The notes beneath the pieces are model-generated. The model saw only the letters and a list, made by a program, of their open reading frames with translations. It was not told the DNA's origin and ran no database searches. A DNA stretch of 12,059 nt from positions 1-12,059 of the forward strand of contig JBKPCD010000140.1 of NCBI GenBank assembly GCA_046727175.1, read 5' to 3'. This document shows, in pieces, positions 1 to 5,509 of the stretch. This stretch comes from JBKPCD01 sp046727175. Lineage in GTDB: Bacteria > Acidobacteriota > Vicinamibacteria > Vicinamibacterales > 2-12-FULL-66-21. Each line of letters begins with the position of its first letter. Position 1 is the first letter of the stretch. A program made the position numbers and the translations under genes.

Positions 1-101
1 TGCAATCCACGCCGGCCTCGATTCTCGCGCGCGGCCGCTTTGCGAAACGCAATGAGTGCGTGATCTATCAGCTCCTCCTGCATGGAGAAACTGTGGATCA
101 T
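1..101 (-). CDS. possible partial ORF leaving the left edge
   Basis: An open frame starts at an ATG five bases after the stop of the MASE1 kinase gene and stays open to the window edge, giving about 33 residues. It begins MIHSFSMQEELIDHALIAF and continues with an Ala/Arg-rich helical stretch. A second ATG lies six codons in. There is no clear Shine-Dalgarno beyond a GGA directly before the first ATG, so translation could only be coupled to the kinase. I do not recognise the product. It does not resemble the start of a receiver domain, which would be the usual partner after a FixL-type kinase. It may be a real downstream operon gene or chance coding. Confidence 0.25.
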   Translation of the reverse strand, partial: MIHSFSMQEELIDHALIAFRKAAARENRGRRGL

Positions 102-106
102 TCCGG

Positions 107-2128
107 TCAGCTTGGCGAGACGGGGTCTGGCGAGGTCTTACTCTCTACCGACATCGCGCCGCCGTGGGCCTCGACGATCGTCCGTGCAATCGGCAAGCCC
201 ATACCCATCCCCGATTTTTTGGTCGTGAATAGCGGTTCGAAGACTTGCGCCTCAACTCCCTCTGGGAGCCCGCAGCCGTTGTCAATCACAGATACCAGCA
301 CGGCGAAAGAATCCCGGTCCTCGGTACGGACGATCACAGTCCTCAGGTCGCTCGAGTAGTGCTCCGGCATCGCCTCGATCGCGTTCAGCGCAAGGTTGAG
401 CACCACCTGACGGAGCTGCACGCGTTTACCTCGGATGCGCGGGAGCGTCGGCGCGAGCTGGAGCTGGAGTGAAACGTTCCGGATCGCGGCCTCGCTCGCG
501 ACGAGCATCGTCGTGTCCCGCACGACGTCGTTGATATTCAGAAGCTCGTTCTCCGAAACGTCTCTGCTCACCATGTCACGAATGGCACGAGTGATATCCG
601 AAGCCCGTTCGGCGTCGGCGATGATGTCGCTCAGGATGTGCCGGACCTCACTCACGTTTGGTGGTGTGGCATCCAGGTACCGCCTACCTGCATTCGCATT
701 CGCCATGATGCCAGTGAGCGGCTGATTCAGCTGATGCGACAGGGCGGCGGTCAGCTCACCCATGACCCAGACGCGCGTCGCGTGTGCAAGCTCGTCGCGG
801 CTTCGCTGCGCTTCGACTTCGGCACGCTTGCGCGCGGTGATGTCCGTGTGTGTGATTACAGCTCCGCCCTCGAGGCTCTTGAGCGGGAGGACGGACATTA
901 TCCACCACCGCTCTTCGTTTCGCGCGTCGGAACGGTATTCGAGCCCGAACCCCGGTGCTGAGCCGTCGAGGACGCTCCTGATGCCGTCGTGGCCTGCACG
1001 GGCGATGGCGGACCCGTGTTCGGCGACACTTGCCCACACGTCCAGATAAGAAGCGCCGGGTTCAGCCGAGAAGTCCGAGAGGATGCCTTTGTCGCGCGCA
1101 CTGCGCCAGCTCTCGTTGACCGCGACGATGCGTCCGCTCGGGGCGATGACTGCAACGAGACTTGGAATGGACGTCAGGATGCTCGACTTCAACGCGTCGC
1201 TCGACCGAAACGCCTCTATTGCCTTCTGCCGTTCTTCGACGAGCGCTCCCACGCACATCAGGGGCACTGTCGCGGAGATGAGAAACACTTGGGGCGTCCT
1301 AATCCGGGGCTCCGACGCGATCATCGAGAACAGACCCTCACCGTACAAAGCGCTGAGGACGGCGACGAGTACCGTCCCCAGCACTGAAAGCCCGACTCCG
1401 GTCGAACCGAAACGGACCGCTGCCCATAAGAGAATTGGAAGAAAGAGTGCGAGAGGTGCACTCGGGAGACCGATTCCCCCTGCATCGAACGACACCGCGA
1501 ACGAAACCAGGATGAGGCCGGCACCGATTGCGGCTGCCTCGAACCAGCGCCGCCGGGGCCATTCCAGAACGCCGTGGCTGCTATTCAGAATCCCGGCGAC
1601 AGCCGGCACGATTGCGAGCTGCGCCAGCGCGTTCGACAGGAATCGCATCTTCCAGGCAGTCCAGTAGTTGTCGCCATTGATCACGCTCGCAACGCCAGCA
1701 TCGAGGAAGCTGGAGACAAATGGCGCCAGTAGTCCGCCGAATATCAGGAAGATCGACACTCGACGGAGTGTGTCGAACTTCGAGGGCTGGTCGCTCAAGT
1801 ATCGGATCGCGCCAGCGGCGAACAGCGCCTCGCAGCAGTTCGTGAGGAAGATTGCGGTGACGAACGCTGGAGACCATACCCGAAGCTGAATTGCGAAGTG
1901 GGCACCTGCTGCACCCAGCAGCACGCTCCACCAGCCCCCGGGCGGCACGAAGAGCAGAAGCGCCGTTACGATCGCATTTGGCGGCCAGAGTACAGAAGGA
2001 GTCGCCGGCGGAAGTCTCAGCTTGAGTCCAATGTACGAGCCGACGTAATAGGCTGCAGCCGCTGCCAACGCCACGGTCAGCGGACTGCGCGTCCGGAGAA
2101 GACGGACCGAGAGGGGCAGGCCAGTCAA
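107..2128 (-). CDS. MASE1-PAS sensor histidine kinase (FixL/DctB-like)
   Basis: Membrane-bound two-component kinase of 673 residues if started at the TTG at 2128. Domains in order: a multi-span MASE1 sensor (about 12-302, with the typical SVLWPPNAI near its start), PAS (about 309-432), HisKA (about 447-517) with phospho-acceptor His465 in SHQLNQPL, and HATPase_c (about 565-665) with N-box Asn582, G1 box DNGCG (616-620) and G2 box GMGMG (640-644). MASE1 usually senses signals in the membrane; the ligand is unknown. The frame stays open upstream to 2377, but that extension is a duplicated TonB-receptor leader, so I place the start where MASE1 homology begins. ATG 2233 (708 residues) is the alternative. 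Two oddities: the residue after the active His is Gln instead of the usual Glu, and the C-terminus ends at SVESKTSPDPVSPS without the usual last beta-strand. The neighbouring sigma-54 activator lacks a receiver domain and is not an obvious partner. Confidence 0.9.
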   Translation of the reverse strand: MTGLPLSVRLLRTRSPLTVALAAAAAYYVGSYIGLKLRLPPATPSVLWPPNAIVTALLLFVPPGGWWSVLLGAAGAHFAIQLRVWSPAFVTAIFLTNCCEALFAAGAIRYLSDQPSKFDTLRRVSIFLIFGGLLAPFVSSFLDAGVASVINGDNYWTAWKMRFLSNALAQLAIVPAVAGILNSSHGVLEWPRRRWFEAAAIGAGLILVSFAVSFDAGGIGLPSAPLALFLPILLWAAVRFGSTGVGLSVLGTVLVAVLSALYGEGLFSMIASEPRIRTPQVFLISATVPLMCVGALVEERQKAIEAFRSSDALKSSILTSIPSLVAVIAPSGRIVAVNESWRSARDKGILSDFSAEPGASYLDVWASVAEHGSAIARAGHDGIRSVLDGSAPGFGLEYRSDARNEERWWIMSVLPLKSLEGGAVITHTDITARKRAEVEAQRSRDELAHATRVWVMGELTAALSHQLNQPLTGIMANANAGRRYLDATPPNVSEVRHILSDIIADAERASDITRAIRDMVSRDVSENELLNINDVVRDTTMLVASEAAIRNVSLQLQLAPTLPRIRGKRVQLRQVVLNLALNAIEAMPEHYSSDLRTVIVRTEDRDSFAVLVSVIDNGCGLPEGVEAQVFEPLFTTKKSGMGMGLPIARTIVEAHGGAMSVESKTSPDPVSPS

Positions 2129-2286
2129 TCTGTGGCACCCCGTGACAGGCAGAATACCGCCCGAGGCATCGCTGACGACACCGGAGATGGTCGCGGCGCT
2201 TGTGCCCTGGGCCGCTTCGGCGACCGGGACCATCGCGCCAGCGACGAGATCACGAGGACTGGGGGGACGAACGGCGTATGGATCAT
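2125..2286 (-). pseudogene. frameshifted leader remnant of a TonB-dependent receptor gene
   Basis: The ORF starts at the duplicated receptor ATG with the same GAGGTG ribosome-binding site (2291-2296). It reads MIHTPFVPPVLVISSL, matching the signal peptide of the intact receptor at 11690 (MIHTPLVTRVLVISSL). A 1-bp deletion relative to the intact gene, just after this, moves it to another frame. It then runs for 53 codons in total to a TGA at 2125-2127. That stop overlaps the TTG at 2126-2128 proposed as the kinase start (ATTGA). It may be dead sequence or a translated leader that couples translation of the kinase. The receptor body is absent. Confidence 0.65.
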
Positions 2287-2341
2287 CACGCACCTCGCAG
2301 CGACGGCGGATTGATGATCCCGAGTGGAATCCCGTCAGATC
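2148..2341 (-). repeat. duplicated TonB-receptor leader block, copy A
   Basis: This block aligns with 11551-11745 with about 18 differences including one 1-bp gap, about 91% identity by hand. It spans, in minus-strand order, about 55 bp of 5' untranslated region, the ribosome-binding site, the receptor start codon, the signal-peptide region and the first residues of the carboxypeptidase-like domain. Similarity stops sharply at both ends: before GATCTGACGGGA on the upstream side and after the SDASGG(V/I)LP coding stretch on the downstream side. Confidence 0.9.
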
Positions 2342-2438
2342 GCGTGGAATTCCCCGTTTCTTTTTTCCGAAACACACAAAGGGCGAGACTCTGCGTTACG
2401 CGCGTCATCGGATGTCCGATCGGCAGATTAGGGCAGCT

Positions 2439-2467
2439 AGTATCGATCTCCGCCATCTGGCCCGCAA
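2439..2467 (-). promoter_or_regulatory. weak sigma-70-like promoter candidate for the MASE1 kinase
   Basis: On the minus strand, TTGCGG (2462-2467) and GATACT (2439-2444) are separated by 17 bp. GATACT matches the -10 consensus at 4 of 6 positions, and TTGCGG keeps the TTG of the -35. It lies about 150 bp upstream of the copied leader ATG and downstream of the hairpin at 2509-2530. Such matches arise by chance in sequence this long, so this is only a candidate. Confidence 0.22.
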
Positions 2468-2508
2468 TCATTCTTTCGTATTGGGTCGATGCTCGCGGAC
2501 ATTTGATT

Positions 2509-2530
2509 GACCGGCGGGCTTCCGGCGGTC
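2509..2530 (-). terminator. hairpin downstream of the sigma-54 activator gene
   Basis: A 9-bp inverted repeat with one mismatch (GACCGGCGG, loop GCTT, CCGGCGGTC) lies about 75 bp beyond the activator stop codon on the minus strand. No T-run follows it (the next minus-strand bases are AATCAAATG), so it is not a textbook intrinsic terminator. It may stabilise the 3' end or slow polymerase. If it terminates, the kinase gene needs its own promoter in 2342-2508. I see no gene in the 2342-2602 spacer. Confidence 0.33.
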
Positions 2531-2602
2531 GCGGGCAAGCGTCCGGTCGACGCGGGCATCCCGAGCCTGACGCGCGAGGGTCAGATGAGATGGACAGCGA
2601 GA

Positions 2603-4192
2603 TTAGCGGCTTGGAATGTCGATCTTGAGGGTGCGCAGTCGAGACGTGAGCGTCGTCGGCTTCAGACCAAGGAGGTCGGCTGCGCCGCCCGGACCATAGA
2701 TTCGACCTTCCGTGCGCCGAAGCGCCTTCAACAGGTTAGTGCGTTCGCGGTCGCGCCACTCGCGCTCGGTCAGAATCGGGTCATCCACATCGACGGACGA
2801 AGAGCGGAAGGACACCATCGCGGCAGGAACGTCGGCGAGTGCGAGGTCCAGCCGGAGTCGCTCGCCTTTCGACAGGATGACAGCGCGTTCGATGACGTTT
2901 TGCAGTTCTCGGATGTTGCCAGGCCATTCGTATCGCTGAAGTCGTTCACCGTCCTCTTTCGTCAGACGCAACGAAGGAACTCCATGTCTTTTTGACGCCT
3001 GAGCCACGAAATGCGCCGCCAGTAGTGGGACATCTTCCTTGCGAGCCCGGAGAGGTGGTAACTCGATCGGAAACACGTTCAACCGATAGAAGAGATCCTG
3101 CCGAAATCGACGGGCGCGCGCCTCTGCTTGCAGATCTTGATTGGTGGCGGCGACAACCCGTACATCCACCGTTCGCGTCACGTCTTCACCGACACGCTCG
3201 TACTGCCCTTCCTGCAGGACGCGGAGCAGCTTTGGCTGCATGTCGAGCGGCAACTCACTGATTTCATCGAGGAAGATCGTACCTCCGTCGGCGACCTGAA
3301 AACGCCCTGGTCTGTCGCGCAGCGCGCCGGTAAAGGCGCCACGCACATGCCCAAAGAACTCACTCTCGAACACCTCACGTGGAATCGCACTGCAGTTCAC
3401 CCGAACAAAGTTACGCTGGGCGCGTGGCCCGCGGTGGTGGATCTCGTTGGCGAGCAATTCCTTTCCGGTACCCGACTCTCCAAGAATGAGGACCGTCGCA
3501 TCAGTACGTGCGACATCCTCCACTTGTTCGAGCACCCGGTGCACCACAGGGCTCCGTCCCACGATGCTGCCAAAGGCGAGTGCTGTTTCAACTTCCTCTT
3601 TCAAATAGGCGTTGTGGAGTTCGAGCTGTTGTCGCAGCGTGTCTAATTCAGCAAAAGCACGTGCGTTCGCAATCGCCGACGCGGCCTGATCCGCAAACAT
3701 GCGGAGCCAACGGAATTCCTGATCGTTGATGGATTGCCGGCGGAAGACCGCCAGCACCCCCAGCGTTTCGTCGCGAAACACTAACGGCTGACCGGCAAAA
3801 CTCTGAATGGATTCGTGCAGAACCCATTCGGGGCGAGCCCATTGCTCTGACGAGGGATCACTGAGCAACAGTCCCGTTCGGTTCGCCGCGATCGAACCCA
3901 CTTTCACGTGTCCAAACGGAATGCGGCGGAACCGTCCATCAGTCCGAGACCAGCTCTCACCCGCGAGCGAAGCACCCGCACTCGCTGCGAGGTGGAGACA
4001 GGCCGTCTGATCGGCGCACGACGATCGGACGTAACACGAGTCGCAGAGATCGCCTGACGATACCACCCACACTCGAGCCAAGGCGACGCCCGGCTGGCGT
4101 CCCAGCCCGTCGACAATCTGGCGGAGCACACCGTCGACGGTACGCTCACCGGAGACGCGAAGCGCGATTTCCTGCAATGCCTCGAGGTGCAT
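2603..4192 (-). CDS. sigma-54-dependent transcriptional activator, GAF-AAA+-Fis
   Basis: Cytoplasmic enhancer-binding protein of 529 residues that would remodel RNA polymerase-sigma-54 at -24/-12 promoters. A GAF sensor domain (about 10-180) is followed by a short coiled linker, then the AAA+ domain with Walker A GESGTGKE (238-245), the sigma-54-contacting GAFTGA loop (285-290), Walker B GGTIFLDE (303-310) and an arginine-finger region (361-371). A Fis-type helix-turn-helix lies at about 485-525 (AADLLGLKPTTLTSRL). All the parts needed for activation are present. The GAF domain carries four cysteines, C50, C53, C59 and C65, spaced C-x2-C-x5-C-x5-C, a plausible iron-sulphur or metal site. There is no receiver domain, so control is probably by ligand or redox state through GAF. 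The ATG at 4192 has a GGGAGG about 11 bases upstream inside a hairpin. I found no convincing sigma-54 promoter in the window, so its targets are probably elsewhere. Confidence 0.96.
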   Translation of the reverse strand: MHLEALQEIALRVSGERTVDGVLRQIVDGLGRQPGVALARVWVVSSGDLCDSCYVRSSCADQTACLHLAASAGASLAGESWSRTDGRFRRIPFGHVKVGSIAANRTGLLLSDPSSEQWARPEWVLHESIQSFAGQPLVFRDETLGVLAVFRRQSINDQEFRWLRMFADQAASAIANARAFAELDTLRQQLELHNAYLKEEVETALAFGSIVGRSPVVHRVLEQVEDVARTDATVLILGESGTGKELLANEIHHRGPRAQRNFVRVNCSAIPREVFESEFFGHVRGAFTGALRDRPGRFQVADGGTIFLDEISELPLDMQPKLLRVLQEGQYERVGEDVTRTVDVRVVAATNQDLQAEARARRFRQDLFYRLNVFPIELPPLRARKEDVPLLAAHFVAQASKRHGVPSLRLTKEDGERLQRYEWPGNIRELQNVIERAVILSKGERLRLDLALADVPAAMVSFRSSSVDVDDPILTEREWRDRERTNLLKALRRTEGRIYGPGGAADLLGLKPTTLTSRLRTLKIDIPSR

Positions 4193-4200
4193 TGGCGTGC

Positions 4201-4219
4201 TCGCCTCCCTTGCAGGCGA
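4201..4219 (-). promoter_or_regulatory. hairpin over the ribosome-binding site of the sigma-54 activator
   Basis: TCGCCT and AGGCGA form a 6-bp stem around a 7-base loop. In the minus-strand transcript the GGGAGG Shine-Dalgarno lies partly in the loop and partly in the 3' stem, just before the ATG at 4192. Pairing would hide it and lower translation. It is a short stem and may be coincidental. Confidence 0.28.
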
Positions 4220-4580
4220 AAAATGCTGCCTCCGGTCATGCCTAATCCGGAGATCTCGCCCACGCTACCACAGCGCACGCTGACGACGAAGTTTCGTGGC
4301 CGACGAGAATCCGTTGCGCCGCCCAGGCCATCCGTTCGCCAAGTAAGTGTTCGCAGATCCTCGCATTCACACGATATTGCCGCCAATCGCGGCGATCGCG
4401 GGCTGGGAGATGAAGGTCATGAGCATCGTCTTCGACCTGGCGTTCCGTTTGCCCTCTCGATCGAGCGACGTTCGATGGTCTGGGGATGCCTCATCAAAAG
4501 TCGGAAGGAAGTGGCCATTCACTTGATGGCTGCCGGGACGCGAACGGCGCCGCCACAAGGCGACGGGTCGCTTGAGATGA

Positions 4581-4586
4581 AAGGAG
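4581..4586 (+). promoter_or_regulatory. ribosome-binding site of the response regulator
   Basis: AAGGAG lies seven bases before the ATG at 4594, a near-ideal Shine-Dalgarno. It decides the start in favour of this ATG over a GTG at 4663, which would match the more usual beginning of a receiver domain. The protein therefore probably carries about 29 extra N-terminal residues. Confidence 0.7.
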
Positions 4587-4593
4587 ACACACC

Positions 4594-5295
4594 ATGATCG
4601 CCAACGACCTCGACGGCGCGGTGCCATTTTTCCTCCCTGGTCGGCGGGAAACGGGTGCGTTCGTGAGCGCCAGTTCCGACCCGATTCGGATTCTCACCGT
4701 CGATGATCATCCACTGGTGCGCGCTGGGATCGAGGCGCTCGTCTCCAGTCAGGCGGACATGCTGGTGGTCGCCGAGTGCTCGAACGGACGGGACGCGATT
4801 CGGCAGTTCCGCACACATCGTCCTGATGTGACATTGATGGACCTCCAGATGCCGGGAATGAGCGGCACCGACGCGATCATGGCGATCCGGGCCGAATTTC
4901 CTGACGCCCGAATCATCGTGCTGAGCACGCATGCCGGCGACGTTCAGGCGCTCCGTGCCCTTGAGGCCGGCGCTCGCGGATACCTCCTGAAGGATGCGGC
5001 CCAGGAGGAGCTGCTGGACGCGATCCGTGCAGTCCAAGCAGGAAACAAGATGCTGTCGCCCACCGTCTCACAGGGAATCGCCGAACACCGGATAGACGAC
5101 ACCCTCACGAACGGTGAAATCGATGTCCTCCGGCTGATTGCCGAGGGGAAGGCGAACAAGCAGATTGCCGATCGCCTTTCGATCTCTGAAGAGACCGTGA
5201 AGAGTCGCATCAAGAACATCCTGTCGAAACTCGATGCTGATGATCGAACCCATGCCGCCATGATTGGTCTCAAGCGCGGCATCATTGATCTCTAG
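4594..5295 (+). CDS. NarL/FixJ-family response regulator with LuxR-type HTH
   Basis: Cytoplasmic DNA-binding response regulator of 233 residues. Receiver domain at about 31-148: acidic pair Asp37/Asp38, phospho-acceptor Asp83 in LMDLQMPGMSG, switch Ser/Thr at 111-112 and conserved Lys133 (YLLKDA). The C-terminal LuxR/GerE helix-turn-helix covers about 170-225 (LTNGEIDVLRLIAEGKANKQ, then SEETVKSRIKNIL). All catalytic residues are intact. A strong ribosome-binding site supports the ATG, which adds about 29 residues of unknown role before the receiver. HisKA_3 kinases normally pair with this class of regulator, and the only HisKA_3 kinase here is the convergent propeller kinase at 5510-8644, so that is its probable partner. 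The adjacent MASE1 kinase is HisKA-type but could also act on it. Confidence 0.97.
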   Translation: MIANDLDGAVPFFLPGRRETGAFVSASSDPIRILTVDDHPLVRAGIEALVSSQADMLVVAECSNGRDAIRQFRTHRPDVTLMDLQMPGMSGTDAIMAIRAEFPDARIIVLSTHAGDVQALRALEAGARGYLLKDAAQEELLDAIRAVQAGNKMLSPTVSQGIAEHRIDDTLTNGEIDVLRLIAEGKANKQIADRLSISEETVKSRIKNILSKLDADDRTHAAMIGLKRGIIDL

Positions 5296-5306
5296 GGTGG
5301 ATTTGT

Positions 5307-5405
5307 TCACTCGAACGGGACCCGATCGACGTCGGGAAAGTCGCCCACGAACTGGTAGTTCGTGACGAGCCGAACCGTGACCCGCCGCGAGCGCGCATCG
5401 CGCAT
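5307..5405 (-). pseudogene. possible N-terminal remnant of an OsmC-like gene
   Basis: Between the two convergent genes a 32-codon minus-strand frame reads VTVRLVTNYQFVGDFPDV near its middle. It has the look of the first beta-strands of OsmC-family proteins (a V-x-L-x-x-x-Y-x-F-x-x-x-F pattern). It stops at once with TGA and no continuation is visible, since the next sequence is the end of the response regulator. No good ribosome-binding site. Chance coding is a serious alternative. Confidence 0.2.
5346..5364. terminator. hairpin between convergent genes
   Basis: A perfect 8-bp inverted repeat, CACGAACT and AGTTCGTG around GGT, lies 50 bp after the response regulator stop and 145 bp after the propeller kinase stop. 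Its position suits a bidirectional terminator, but no T-run follows on either strand. A weaker 5-bp stem, CCCGA/TCGGG, is at 5321-5336. The repeat also falls inside the possible coding remnant at 5307-5405. Confidence 0.4.
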
Positions 5406-5509
5406 GTTCAGTCCAGCTCGACGAGGGAACACCCGTCACGCGCTGCGGTCAATCAGCGACGGCTGCGGCGTCGGCCGCACGTCACGGATGCTCCGGCTCG
5501 GAAGTCGAC

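Larger units (their letters stand above)
4193..4593. other. divergent regulatory spacer between activator and response regulator
   Basis: This 401-bp spacer separates two divergently transcribed regulators and must hold both promoters. Visible elements are a 6-bp inverted repeat at 4201-4219, a perfect 10-bp palindrome CTCGATCGAG at 4456-4465, and an ATCGC-G-GCGAT repeat near 4384. Open frames crossing it on both strands are low in recognisable content and look like chance. No RNA gene is evident. Confidence 0.5.

Noticed and set aside
1581..2138. A 185-codon minus-strand open frame inside the MASE1 region
   Set aside because: It overlaps the transmembrane part of the kinase in another frame, is polar and Arg-rich, and shows no domain.
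2129..2377. Extension of the MASE1 kinase gene up to the ATG at 2377
   Set aside because: The added 83 residues come from the duplicated receptor leader read in other frames and from non-coding DNA; the first part has no ribosome-binding site and MASE1 homology starts at about 2128.
4512..4527. Sigma-54-type promoter upstream of the response regulator (TGGCCA-N5-TTGAT)
   Set aside because: The -24 GG is present but the essential -12 GC is GA, so it is unlikely to be used.
4367..4627. An 86-codon minus-strand open frame in the divergent spacer
   Set aside because: It overlaps the start of the response regulator, has no ribosome-binding site, and no family is recognised; only its last 19 codons look mildly protein-like.
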